Assembly: GCA_020152595.1 (NCBI GenBank)
Contig: JAIGNY010004413.1
Span: 38,501-102,500, forward strand
Origin: Chiridota heheva
Taxonomy: Eukaryota; Echinodermata; Holothuroidea; Apodida; Chiridotidae
Length of the DNA stretch: 64,000 nucleotides
Direction: 5' to 3'
Below the pieces are notes generated by a model. The model was given only the letters and a program-made list of their open reading frames with translations, did not search any database and was not told where the DNA came from. The stretch's first letter is position 1, and every line of letters begins with the position of its first letter. Below are positions 45,545 to 57,894 of this stretch, piece after piece. A program made the translations under genes and the position numbers.

Positions 45545-45760
45545 AAAAGTCTCTAATCTTAAACCCTTTGTGAACAATCCATGATCTTTATACCTAACAG
45601 CAGAGCTCCCACTTTGTTTATAATGATACCACAGCTTCTCCTTTTTCCCAACAGCCCACAAAACCTCCCTAGACATCCACATTGGCCGATTAAGCCTACA
45701 TACTTCCTTTAAAGGGACAAACCTATTAACAATGTGGAGCGCCTGTAATTTGGGTTCTGG
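45545..45760 (-). mobile_element. LINE linker fragment (between EN and RT)
   Basis: In the minus-strand frame 45853-45530, the block NRPMWMSREVLWAVGKKEKL with WYHYKQSG following is the typical P-W-[ML]-[ST]-x-E-[LV] ... KK.KLW..Y motif found between the endonuclease and RT of CR1/L2/jockey-type LINEs. Opposite strand to the EN fragment at 44940-45085. Confidence 0.6.
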
Positions 45761-45847
45761 AAAAAAAAACATTGGGGAGACACTTGCCCTCGACTCACTG
45801 AAGACTGAGGTGTGGATTTGGGACATCTGGTCTAGTTTATTCACATG

Positions 45848-46034
45848 TACCAAGTTACATTTATTCTCAGCAAAATAATAATGGCATCCTGAATAATTCT
45901 AAGAACCTTATTTGCTTCTCACATTATTTTCAACATTAAATATATTCTGATTCATGACCAATACAATCAGACAATTGGCTAATTATGATCTATAAGTCTA
46001 AATCCTTCCAATTTCAAGACTTATGATTTGTTAA
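45848..46034 (+). repeat. dispersed ~190-bp repeat, copy 1
   Basis: Matches 59318-59515 in the same orientation: TACC(A/G)AGTTACATT, CCTGAATAATTCT, TATTTGCTT(C/T)TCACATTATTT, GATTCATGACCAATACAAT and TTTCAAGACTTAT(G/A)AT. Confidence 0.75.
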
Positions 46035-46224
46035 AGTTTCCAAAGTAACAAATTTTGGACCAAAATATCTTGAATTTTTGCAGCACTAAATAAAAAAAAA
46101 AAGAGGACAAATGGGTCGCCAGTAATTTTCGGAAACAAAAGTTTAGAAATATTATGTTGGAGGGAGGTGGGTTGCCCCTATAAAGCTATACTGTTGTGCT
46201 ACATGCTTTGAAAATACGGCACTT

Positions 46225-46264
46225 AAAAAGTGCCCCTCAAATTCCGTAACCCCCCCCCCCCCCA
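46225..46264. repeat. poly-C run
   Basis: About 16 consecutive C with a flanking A, a G-run on the minus strand. Confidence 0.8.
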
Positions 46265-46294
46265 CTTAGTTTCAAACATCTTCTGCTGCCCTTG

Positions 46295-46545
46295 TTTGAA
46301 GTTATAAGTGTATAACAAAACCACACACCAGATTTATTCTTATCTAATCATCAGTTTTTGAGACATTGATAAAAGACAATAAAGTCCCACTCTCCATTTT
46401 TGCCCTTCCCTGTTCAAATGTCCAATATTTTACCATATACCAAAGTTACTGAAAATTCAATCATCATTTCTTGAGATATGTTGATGACCAACAACAACAA
46501 ACAGGCAAAAACATATACCTGTCTGTCCATCAATTGCATGGACAC
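46295..46545 (+). repeat. ~175-bp repeat family, site 1
   Basis: AAACCACACACCAGATTTAT, ATCATCAGTTTTTGAGACAT, CCCACTCTCCATTTTTGCCC and TTCTTGAGATATGTTGATGA reappear in the same order and orientation at 60925-61400. Confidence 0.65.
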
Positions 46546-47109
46546 ATATGCATGTCTTAAGTTTTAAACAGTATTTCTCAGCCATATGTTTCAGCAAAAT
46601 ATGTAACGTATAGGCCCATTGCATTTACTGAATTATTTGAAATTAATCCACCAAGGAATTCAAATAAATTTGTATTTTTGTACAATTTGAAAGCAGTTTT
46701 ATGACCCTGGCCAATCAGACCATGCCCATCTGGGGGAAAGAGGTGACCATTAGTGGCATAGTGGGTCATGTTTCACTGGGAAGGGGGTGGGGGGATAAGG
46801 GCATTTTGGCACCCCCAAAAATATATTTATTGCTCATATTAAAAAACATTGGGCACAGATCTGAATTAGCATGCACCACTTAAAGGCCAGTTATCATCTC
46901 TAAAGTTAAATAGATTTCAATTCATCTGTTTCGATTGGTCGAAATACAATAGTGTAATGTGAACTTCCATTTATATGCCAATTGGTATCGCTTTGGAATG
47001 AAATATACGCCACCACATTTTACTCACGACAGATAAATGGCACTGTTTAAGAAATTGCTTAAAATCAATCTAGAAGTGAGCAAAGCCCTGGTAGAAGTTC
47101 AGCAAGCAA

Positions 47110-47395
47110 AAATTGATGCAAAATTAAAGAATTTTCACAAACATTTTACCAAAATAAAGGAAATATCACAAAAATTGAAGAAAAATTCCCCAAAAAATGA
47201 AGAAAATTAATGCAAAATGAAGGAAATTTCACAAAAATGAAGGAAACTTCATGAAAAATTTCCCAAAATAAAGGAAATGTCCCTAAAATTAAAGCAAATT
47301 TAATAGAAATGAAGGTCATTTCCCCAAAATAAAGGAAATTTCCAAAAAAGAGAAATTCCTGAAACTTGAAGAAATTAGGGAAAATAAATTTGTAA
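47110..47395. repeat. degenerate A-rich tandem repeat
   Basis: Irregular ~20-35-bp units around AAAATGAAGGAAATTTC(C/A)(C/A). An 89-codon minus frame over it is Phe/Leu-rich as a by-product. Confidence 0.6.
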
Positions 47396-47399
47396 GACC

Positions 47400-49360
47400 A
47401 TTTTTGGAGGGCCAAAATGGTACTTGGCGAGCTTTGCTTTACTTAATTGTGTCAAATTTAGGCATGCCTTAGTGGGGATCCAGGGGGCAAAGCTCCTAGA
47501 AGCCCTAGGTTCGACCCACATGTTACAGAAAAAGTGTCACTTTATGGCATCATTGCTGAATTGGCATAAATCCGGGGCCTGACTGGGGTATATATCAACC
47601 ACTTTTGGCTAGTGGGATAGTACAGACAATCACCACCCCTCCCCCTCCCCATCCACATGTGTACTTTTTTGAACCTATACCCCAAATTGACATGCATGAA
47701 AACACTTTTCCAGAAACTCTATTTTGTTATCAAGAAATTGAATCTTGAATATTTCAGATAGGAACAGAATCACGTGTATCGCTTCCCCCAGACAAATATT
47801 ATCCCTATTTTAAAGGTTTTGCTTCCCAGTAACAATTTGCATATATTCCCGATTCTTAAAAGTCATTTCGAAGAAAAGATTGCAAGGGTTCAGAGACAAG
47901 GGCATATAAAGAGTCACCTCCCAAAGGAAAGAATATAAATAAAAAACAATCCAGTCACAAGAGGAAAATTTTCCAACATTGATGTTTAGTCATATTTGCT
48001 TGAAATCTCGTCCAAATAGCTAGGGTTTAGCCTTTAGAAATTAAGCGTTTTCTCAATTTCTCATTTTTTTTAAATATAATACCCCAATTTCATCTCCCAA
48101 ACGGAAAGATAATAATGTAGGCTAACTAGGTAAAGGTAAACTCCTCTAACTATGGGAGGAACAGTTTTCTCTGTTCAGGACCTAGACAACTATTAGTCCG
48201 AATACATTTTGGGAAAACCATGTCCCCTACGTTCGCGGTTACCCCGCCCCACACTTTTTGAATGAGAAGTTATTTACTATGCTTACACTATTCAGGGGCG
48301 ACGGCACCAGGGCAGGGAGATACAGCCCTAAAAATTGTAGGCGCACGTGTTATCATGTTACACGACCTCATTTTATCCCACAAAATTTGTATCCCATGTC
48401 ATTTGACTTCATTCTTCTCATTAATATGTTGAAAGCTCCACCGTCGAAACATTTCTTTTATTTCACGATATTCAATTTTCCAGTGTGTAATTCGATGTTT
48501 ATAAGATGCTTTATATGATATTGTACCAATATGAAGATGTCAGTGGTTGAATTGAATTTTGTGTCTATTGACCATGATGCCTTCAAACTGCTTAATTATA
48601 ACCATATCAAACTGCTTAGTTATAACCATATCAGTCACTGTTAATTGTTCATGTACATAGGCGGGATTTGAGAGGGAAATTCAAGAAAGGCACCCCCCCC
48701 CCACACACACACTTTTTGTCCCCCCAAACTTTTAACTTTGCCCCACTTTCATGTTGGTATGCGTCATGAGGCTGAATTGGCCTGGAGTAAGGAGTATGGA
48801 AATAACTTGAAACTTATATGAATTTTGTTTTTTAAAGTGTCCGCAAATTTCGCCACAAATTCTCGCACCTTTGACAGTAGGGAAACTTTTCATTTTCAAA
48901 AGGGGCACTTTATTCATTTTTGTATGGGGCACGTTCCCCCTGCTTTTCCCGTTCCTACACCTATGTATTGAACATCACGACATTAACATGAAATTCATTC
49001 AAACAAATATGCAAGAACTGCCTGAAGAACAATTATTGACTAAGCTAGACTTTCTTTTAGCTGTATAGGCCCTAGTAGGTTTTCCTAAATTCTTTTCCCA
49101 AATATTTTTGGACCGTTTTGCCACATATATTTTATTTCGTTCAAATTATATTTTATTGCATATCAAACACGCTCCTCCGTTGTGTAATATGTGATGTAAA
49201 CTTTTTCTCGCGATGTTGTCTTGTTGTCTCTCGAGGAAGATCGTAGTTGCGAATATCTGAAAACTAACACTCGCCAGCGTAATCTGACCTGAGCTGTGTG
49301 CGTTACTTTGTGTACGCCCGTCGCGTATGGAACGCCAAGTGGCAAAAAGTCTTTGGTAAT
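47400..49360. other. intergenic DNA, no gene recognised
   Basis: Several short frames, none with a domain. A C-run and (CA)n tract lie near 48693-48712. Confidence 0.5.
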
Positions 49361-49364
49361 CTAG

Positions 49365-49650
49365 TAGGAGGTCGAATTTATGAGGCGACGATAAACAATA
49401 AAAGGCGGTGGTGAAAAATTGAAGGTAGTAATGAATTTTCTTCGGTGTTAAATGTGAGGCAGTGATAAATTTCAGTTGGTGGTGGTAAATTCTATGAGGT
49501 GGTGGTCAATAATCGAAGGTATACTGTTGAATTTTCTTAAGTCATATTTATGAGGGGGTGATAAATTTTAGTTGGTGGTGGTAGAAAATGTTATTCAGTG
49601 ATAATTTTCGTCCAGTCACATTTATAAGGTGAGAATAAATTATATGTGGG
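49365..49650. repeat. imperfect tandem repeat with GGTGGTGGT motifs
   Basis: Units with TTTATGAGG(C/G)G, GATAAATTT(C/T)AGTTGGTGG and TGAATTTTCTTMRG recur two to three times with a period of roughly 115 bp. Confidence 0.5.
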
Positions 49651-51630
49651 GGGAATAGAAATGTTCAACAAAGCTAATCTTCAATCAAGAGTATTTACTG
49701 ATGTTGGTAGTAAACAACGAGCGGTGTTGTTGGAAAAGGTGTGACTGGTGAAAAACTTTTATTCTAAAAAATAAAACGTAGGTCTAATTTATATTTGCGG
49801 GACACGAGATGTATATAGTGGCAGTATTATATTAAATTTGTGTACATCAATGCAAAATAGCGATATGCTTTTTTTTATTGTAATGAAGGTTCGTAAAGGC
49901 TTACAGCTGGTTATATTGTGCTGTGTTGTCATTTTCTATATCATCACTCATGTATATTGTCGGGTTGTAGTCATAAGATGGTGAATTTTTCGTCTGTCTG
50001 GGTGTGCATGTGCTAACAACAAAATATGTTGTCACGTATAACTGAAAATTCTCAGTACCAATAGTTGCCAAACTTGACACAGGTACCTGGGGAAAAAAGC
50101 AACTTACGACTCCAGTATTTTAAAGGTCAATTATAAGAATTTATTATCGAGGGCTGCATATTTTACAGGAAAGACATGTTATCTTTAAAAGTAAATAGGT
50201 GGCGCTAGTGTAAAACATCATCCAAAAAAAGAAATAGTTTTTAGGTCAAAAATGTGTTGTAAAAGGTAAATCTGTACCACTTAAAACTCTAAAAGTACAG
50301 AACCCATACCAATTTAATGTTGTACCAGCATACTTTGGTGCGTAAAGTTTTGTCCCACAGACCCGGGAATCAAATTTGGACAAAGGCAGCGATGTCAAAA
50401 CCACGGGCCCTTGCCATTGAGTAAGGGGGAAGGAGGTGCCTTTTGAAAGTTAAGGCGGACAGGGGAAAGGAGGTGCCCTTTTGAAAGTTGAGGGCGGACC
50501 GGGGCAAGATATGCCTGTTTGATAGTTACATGAAATTATTTTGGGTCATTCTTGAAACTTGAAAACGAATAGAAATTCACTCTCACAAATCCTACAAAAT
50601 GTAACCTACAGTTAGTATTTATTTGACCAAATTAGAGCATGATTAGTTATCAGGGGACCTGACACTGAGGGCCGTGCATGATGAGAGGGGGAACGTCCCC
50701 AATGATTTTTAAAAGCTTAGGCCTTTAAACCTATTTGCCCAATGAGCAATTGCAAACATTGGTCCTGGCTCCCTAATTTCAAACCCATAGGCGGAGTGGG
50801 TGGAGGAAAATCATGCTAAGATACACAAAATCACAACACAAAAAGTATACATTGGGAAAAAAGTGGGGATAGGGCCAAATGCTTCCCCCCGCCCCCTCCC
50901 TTTCCCTTCTCAATCCCGCCATGATGCTCAAGCCATATGTGTAGGGGCCAGGGACACATACCCACACTTTTTCGAAAACTAACAAAAGGACCTTTTTTTT
51001 TAAATGAAAAGTGCCCCTCAATTACTGTCAAAAGGGCCCTTACTTGATTTTCTGCTCCCTTGCCCCGAGTTTTTTTCGACACGCCTGGTCAAAGGTTACA
51101 GAACAAATAACCTAATTTGCCATTGTCAAAAAAATTAAAAATGCACCGATTTAAGCGTGTATGGGATGATATGGTACAGTTCGATAAATGCAAAAATGGT
51201 ATGTCTTTGTCAAAATTCTAAAGATCAAAAGTGAAGAGGTAAAATTTTTGGTTAATGGTATAATTTGGGTTACATTTTACTTATTTTGAACCTATTGTAC
51301 AATAGAGAAAAATTGAGTTATGGATTAAGGGTTAAATATAACAGACTGATGAGGTAAATCGTGTATTATTATTTTAATGGCAAACAAGTTTTGAGCTATG
51401 GATGGTCCTAAGGGTAATGTATGGTAAGAAGTGGTGTTTGATACTTTAAAAGACTAAAGGTCATGGGCCAAACGTCAAATAAGTGAATTGTATGATTAGT
51501 GGTGATGATATCATCAACTCAGAAGGTTTTTTGCAATTTTTTTGTATTGATTTGAAATGGTTTATATTTGAGTATATTCATTAGCTACTATCTTTTTTAT
51601 ACAAAAATTATATACGTATCTACTCCCTTC
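49651..51630. other. intergenic DNA, no gene recognised
   Basis: A two-copy ~45-bp repeat (GGAGGTGCC(C)TTTTGAAAGTT) lies at about 50434-50500. Overlapping minus-strand frames at 50779-51082 show no domain. Confidence 0.5.
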
Positions 51631-51636
51631 TCTAAG

Positions 51637-52115
51637 AGGCTCAAGTCAGATGGGCAGGACATGTGGTTCGTATGTCAGACAATCGCTTCTCAAAGCAACT
51701 TTTGTATGGTGAGTTCTGTGAAGGTCAGCATTCAGTGGGCGAACAGAAAAAATGCTGTAAGGACGTGCTAAAAGCCTCAGAGGCTTCTGCATCAACATAC
51801 CAACTTGGGAACGCATGCTCATGGCCGCAAGTTGAGAAGTTGAGCTGCACACTGCCGAGCAGTGCAGATTACTTGAGGTTCAAAAAAAGTGTGTCACTCA
51901 TAAGGCACATGCTGCTGCCACATCCTTTTCTGGACCAACCCATGCTTGCCCAACACTTGGAAGAGACTTCCGGGCACAAACCAGCCTCTTCAATCACGAA
52001 CACACACATACAAACACACCATACCAACCACAGACTTGTCGTGTGTAGCCTTGGTCATCATCGCTTGCGATGGACGAACAACAACACATCCGTAACAATT
52101 AAGACAAACGAGTGA
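51637..52115 (+). mobile_element. non-LTR retrotransposon C-terminal fragment
   Basis: From about 51638 the frame reads EAQVRWAGHVVRMSDNR, then KQLLYGEFCEG and EQKK...KDVLKAS. R-W-x-G-H-V-x-R-M-x-x-x-R...YGEL..G...GGQ.KR..D.LK.S is the stereotyped region downstream of the RT domain in many non-LTR retrotransposons. Open to 52115, but the last ~100 residues no longer match a zinc-finger end clearly. The RT domain is absent. Confidence 0.65.
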
Positions 52116-52574
52116 CCTAAAACATGTATGTTTTACCTACATTTTGAAAGCAAATCAGTTTTATCGGACACTTTGTTACTGAGATAAGAGCTGTTTTATA
52201 AAATAACGGAAACTCTAGCATCTGGTAAACCTTAATTTTCTGTACAAATATCAAATTTACTATATTTCTATCAAATATCTCACAAATACAAGTAGGCTAA
52301 ACTATAGTTTCCTAAGCTACCCTCAGCAAAGTACTTATAGGCAAGGTTAGGTGAGACGCAGGCGGATAGACAGGCATAGACCAAGGACTAACCATACCAG
52401 CCAAAGATAAATATTTAAAGTTATTGATATTATCTAGTAATGTACTTACATGTTTCATTATACAATATTCTGTTTATTTAAGGCTTGAATAACATGAATA
52501 TTCACTAATCAATTGTAAAAGCAACTTGCCAATCATGCTGTTTTGTTTGCTCTAAACTTTAAACCAATCACAAG
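52116..52574. other. intergenic DNA, nothing recognised
   Basis: AT-rich, no gene. Confidence 0.5.
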
Positions 52575-53643
52575 CCAGTCTTTTAAATCAGTTGCCAGAA
52601 ATTCCAATGTTTTTGTGAAATTCTGACTGCGTCAGAATAGCAGCTATAGCTCCGAAAATGTTTATTGTGAAAGCATATATAATTGAAAAGCTTACTTAAG
52701 AAAAAATCATATTAAAACATTTTTATCTAAATATTTCAATACTTGGTTTATAAGTCAAATGAATAAAAGTTTTTAAATTCAATTGGCAGCCATTTTAAAT
52801 CCAATATGGCCGCCATTTAAGCATCATGGGAATAGCATAGATGGATTGCTAGACATTGAAAACATGGGGTTTGCCACTAAAACCATGTCCCTAAGTGCTC
52901 TAGAAGTGAAGTTATGGGCAGTTTGATCATTTATGCAAAATTTTGAAAATAACTCTCTAAACCCCCAAAATGAGTGTCTGGAGGCATTATATCACGATAA
53001 AGTACACATTGACGTTTCCAACAGTACAAAATTTCCTTTAATTGTAATTTTCTCCGACAGAAGCCCAAACAAATTATAATTAAGACAGCCTATCCAGTCT
53101 TTTGAACTAGTTGCCAGAAACTCCAGTGGTTTTGTGAAATTCTGACCATGTGTCACAAAAGCAACTTTAACTCCTGAAATATGTACTGGAAAACTGTAAA
53201 AGTATATATATTTAGAAAGATTGGTCAACAAGGAAGTTTATTAATTCCTTTTTATCATCTTTGAATATTACCATTCTTGCTTTTTTCAGTCAAATGAATA
53301 AAGGTTTATACAATTTTAAAACCATTTTTTACATTTTTTAACTTTATTCGGTGGCCATTTTCAATCCAATATGGCCGCCACTGAGGCAACATGGGAATAG
53401 CATAGTTGGATTTCGAGGTATTGAAAACATGGGATTTGCTATAAAAACAAGTCCCGAAGTGCTCTAAAAGTTAAGTTATGGACGCTTATATTATTTATGC
53501 AAATAACTCAAAACCGCCAAAGTGAGTGTCTGGAGGCATTATACCACGATAAAGTACACATTATGACGATTCCAATAATACCAAGTTTCCTTGGATTGTA
53601 CTTTTTTCCGGAAAAGGCCTAATGAAATCCTAATTAAGACAGG
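52575..53643 (+). repeat. two-unit ~530-bp diverged tandem duplication
   Basis: Units about 52575-53092 and 53093-53643 share CAGTCTTTT(A/G)AA, GTTGCCAGAAA(T/C)TCCA, TTTTGTGAAATTCTGAC, CAATATGGCCGCCA, CATGGGAATAGCATAG, TGAGTGTCTGGAGGCATTAT, CACGATAAAGTACACATT and the shared end TAATTAAGACAG. No coding potential is conserved between the copies. Confidence 0.85.
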
Positions 53644-53780
53644 TACTACTGACCATGTTATATCTGTGTATCACATGTGACATAATTCTAGTTCATTGTT
53701 CTTGAGATGTCGTGTTTACAAGCTGTTTTCAACAAAACCCTATAAGTGCCCAATGTTTTTATATCCATCTGGCCTATATA

Positions 53781-53809
53781 GCCCATACTAATTGTGAATT
53801 AGTATGGGC
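53781..53809. repeat. perfect 13-bp hairpin
   Basis: GCCCATACTAATT, loop GTG, then the exact reverse complement. No T-run follows. Confidence 0.8.
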
Positions 53810-54659
53810 CATCCCCCTACCCACTGACAACATCTTTATCAGAAAAATACGTGTTTGAAATACAAGCGGACAATAGCCATTAATAGCCAGTCATGGCGAA
53901 AGTGCGAATCCAATCCAAGGTTACAAGAACATAAATGTTTTTTTTGCTTTTTTTTAACTTGATACAATAATTGCAATAATGATAATAACCACGGTCAAGA
54001 TAAAATGGTTGGTATATAGATGAAAAATTAACATTTCACAAAAATGAAGGTTATTGCACAAAAAATGAACGTAGCAAATTTACAGCGCTTCCACTTACAT
54101 GTACATGGGAATTACCCGAAATTCAGGTAATTTTGATGTTTTCGAGTATTTTTTCAAAAAATATTAAAATTTTGGTTGATATTAAGAAATCATTCAGGAT
54201 ACAATTGGCATGGTAATCGGCTGTTTTGTCTTTCTTCGAACTGTCAAATAGCCTATAGTTTATGTAGCAATTAGCTTACATCTGATTGATGCTTCCACTT
54301 CCAAGCTGAAAACAAAATTACCCAAAGTTCGTGAAATTTGGAAGTTTTTAAACATAGTTCAAGAAATTTTGGGAAATAAAAAGCAATGCAATTACATGTA
54401 AATTTCAGTTTAATAGTCTTTTTTCAATTACCGGAAATAGAAGAGAAATTCGGGTGTTTTTTTTCTTCTTTTTTGCTTTCTGAAATCATGTATAGATTTG
54501 CGGCAGCACTGGCAACGTACGTACCGTGTGTTCAATACCACCAGACCACAGCAATATACGGTGCTGGACGTTTGCATACCGTTTGTGTACCCTTGTCCCT
54601 CTTATAGCCGAAAGTGGTTCAGGTATTCGTATTGCAACTAATTTGCGACTCTGTTTCAA
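53810..54659. other. intergenic DNA before the satellite
   Basis: No gene. The frame entering the satellite begins here but has no recognised domain. Confidence 0.5.
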
Positions 54660-57600
54660 CCGAAAGATTACGAGATCTCGCACCGACAGATTACGAGATC
54701 TCGCACCGACAGATTACGAGATCTCGCACCGACAGATTACGAGATCTCGCACCGACAGATTACGAGATCTCGCACCGACAGATTACGAGATCTCGACCGA
54801 CAGATTACGAGATCTCGCACCGACAGATTACGAGATCTCGCACCGACAGATTACTAGATCTCGCACCGACAGATTACGAGATCTCGCACCGACAGATTAC
54901 GAGATCTCGCACCGACAGATTACGAGATCTCGCACCGACAGATTACGAGATCTCGCACCGACAGATTACGAGATCTCGCACCGACAGATTACGAGATCTC
55001 GCACCGACAGATTACGAGATCTCGCACCGACAGATTACGAGATCTCGCACCGACAGATTACGAGATCTCGCACCGGCAGATTACGAGATCTCGCACCGGC
55101 AGATTACGAGATCTCGCACCGCAGATTACGAGATCTCGCACCGCAGATTACGCAGATCTCGCACCGGCAGATTACGAGATCTCGCACCGGCAGATTACGA
55201 GATCTCGCACGGCAGATTACGAGATCTCGCACGGCAGATTACGAGATCTCGCACCGCAGATTACGAGATCTCGCACCGGCAGATTACGAGATCTCGCACC
55301 GGCAGATTACGAGATCTCGCACCGCAGATTACGATCTCGTGACCGCAGATTGGATCTCGTGCAGATACGAGATCTCGCACCGCAGATTACGAGATCTCGC
55401 ACGGCAGATTACGAGATCTCGCACCGCAGATTACGAGATCTCGCACGGCAGATTACGAGATCTCGCACCGCAGATTACGAGATCTCGCACCGCAGATTAC
55501 GAGATCTCGCACCGGCAGATTACGAGATCTCGCACCGGCAGATTACGAGATCTCGCACCGCAGATTACGAGATCTCGCACCGGCAGATTACGAGATCTCG
55601 CACCGGCAGATTACGAGATCTCGCACCGGCAGATTACGAGATCTCGCACCGCAGATTACGAGATCTCGCACCGGCAGATTACGAGATCTCGCACCGGCAG
55701 ATTACGAGATCTCGCACCGGCAGATTACGAGATCTCGCACCGCAGATTACGAGATCTCGCACCGGCAGATTACGAGATCTCGCACCGCAGATTACGAGAT
55801 CTCGCATCCGGCAGATTACGAGATCTCGCACCGCAGATTACGAGATCTCGCGACCCGGCAGATTACGAGATCTCGCACCGCAGATTACGAGATCTCGCGA
55901 CCGGCAGATTACGAGATCTCGCACCGCAGATTACGAGATCTCGCATCGCAGATTACGATCTCGCACCGCAGATTACGAGATCTCGCACCGCAGATTACGC
56001 AGATCTCGCACCGCAGATTACGAGATCTCGCATCGGCAGATTACGAGATCTCGCACCGCAGATTACGAGATCTCGCATCGGCAGATTACGCAGATCTCGC
56101 ACCGCAGATTACGAGATCTCGCACCGGCAGATTACGATCTCGCACCGCAGATTACGATCTCGTGACCGGCAGATTACGAGATCTCGCGACCGCAGATTAC
56201 GAGATCTCGCACCGGCAGATTACGAGATCTCGCACCGCAGATTACGAGATCTCGCACCGGCAGATTACGAGATCTCGCACCGCAGATTACGAGATCTCGC
56301 ACGCAGATTACGAGATCTCGCACCGCAGATTACGAGATCTCGCACCGGCAGATTACGAGATCTCGCACCGCAGATTACGAGATCTCGCACCGCAGATTAC
56401 GAGATCTCGCACCGCAGATTACGAGATCTCGCACCGGCAGATTACGAGATCTCGCACCGCAGATTACGAGATCTCGTGACCGCAGATTACGAGATCTCGC
56501 ACCGCAGATTACGAGATCTCGCACCGCAGATTACGAGATCTCGCACCGGCAGATTACGAGATCTCGCACCGCAGATTACGAGATCTCGCACCGCAGATTA
56601 CGAGATCTCGCACCGCAGATTACGAGATCTCGCACCGCAGATTACGAGATCTCGCACCGGCAGATTACGAGATCTCGCACCGGCAGATTACGAGATCTCG
56701 CACCGCAGATTACGAGATCTCGCACGGCAGATTACGAGATCTCGCACCGGCAGATTACGAGATCTCGCACCGGCAGATTACGAGATCTCGCACCGGGCAG
56801 ATTACGAGATCTCGCACCGGCAGATTACGAGATCTCGCACCGGCAGATTACGAGATCTCGCACCGGCAGATTACGAGATCTCGCACCGGCAGATTACGAG
56901 ATCTCGCACCGGCAGATTACGAGATCTCGCACCGGCAGATTACGAGATCTCGCACCGGCAGATTACGAGATCTCGCACCCAGGCACCGGCAGATTACGAG
57001 ATCTCGCACCGCAGATTACGAGATCTCGGCAGATTACGAGATCTCGCGCAGATTACGGATCTCGCATCGGCAGATTACGAGATCTCGCACGGCAGATTAC
57101 GAGATCTCGCACCGGCAGATTACGAGATCTCGCGACCGCAGATTACGAGATCTCGCACCGCAGATTACGAGATCTCGCACCGGCAGATTACGAGATCTCG
57201 CACCGGCAGATTACGAGATCTCGCAGATTACGAGATCTCGCGCAGATTACGAGATCTCGCACCGGCAGATTACGAGATCTCGCACCGCAGATTACGAGAT
57301 CTCGCACCGGCAGATTACGAGATCTCGCACCGGCAGATTACGAGATCTCGCACCGGCAGATTACGAGATCTCGCACCGGCAGATTACGAGATCTCGCACC
57401 GGCAGATTACGAGATCTCGCACCGACAGATTACGAGATCGCACCGGCAGATTACGAGATCTCGCACCGGCAGATTACGAGATCTCGCACCGGCAGATTAC
57501 GAGATCTCGCACCGGCAGATTACGAGATCTCGCACCCGATCAGATTCGAGATCTCGCACCGGCAGATTACGAGATCTCGCACCGGCAGATTCGCACGAGA

Positions 57601-57830
57601 TCTCGCACCGGCAGATTACGAGATCTCGCACCGGCAGATTACCGGCGAGATCTCGCACCGGCAGATTACGAGATCTCGCACCGGCAGATTACGAGATCTC
57701 GCACCGCAGATTACGAGATCTCGCACCGGCAGATTACGAGATCTCGCACCGGCAGATTACGAGATCTCGCACCGACAGATTACGAGATCTCGCACCGACA
57801 GATTACGAAATCTCGTACCGACAGATTACA
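54660..57830. repeat. 22/23-bp satellite with a CGAGATCTCG palindrome per unit
   Basis: About 135-140 units (length divided by period) with core ATTACGAGATCTCGCACCG. The first ~17 units (to about 55070) and the last few (57770-57825) are the 23-bp ACCGACAG form. Most of the interior is ACCGGCAG, ACCGCAG or ACGGCAG, varying by single-base indels. Each unit contains a perfect 10-bp palindrome. The unit lacks stop codons in all three plus frames, which is why a 1134-codon frame spans the array. Confidence 0.97.
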
Positions 57831-57834
57831 AAAA

Positions 57835-57894
57835 CTCCCCCTCCCCTCCCCCTCCCCTCCCCCTCCCCCTTCCCCCCCTTCCTCCCCCTTCCCG
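57835..57894. repeat. C-rich polypyrimidine tract
   Basis: Repeated CCCCCTCCCCT blocks. The minus strand has many runs of 4-5 G separated by single A, a strong G-quadruplex-type sequence. Confidence 0.9.
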
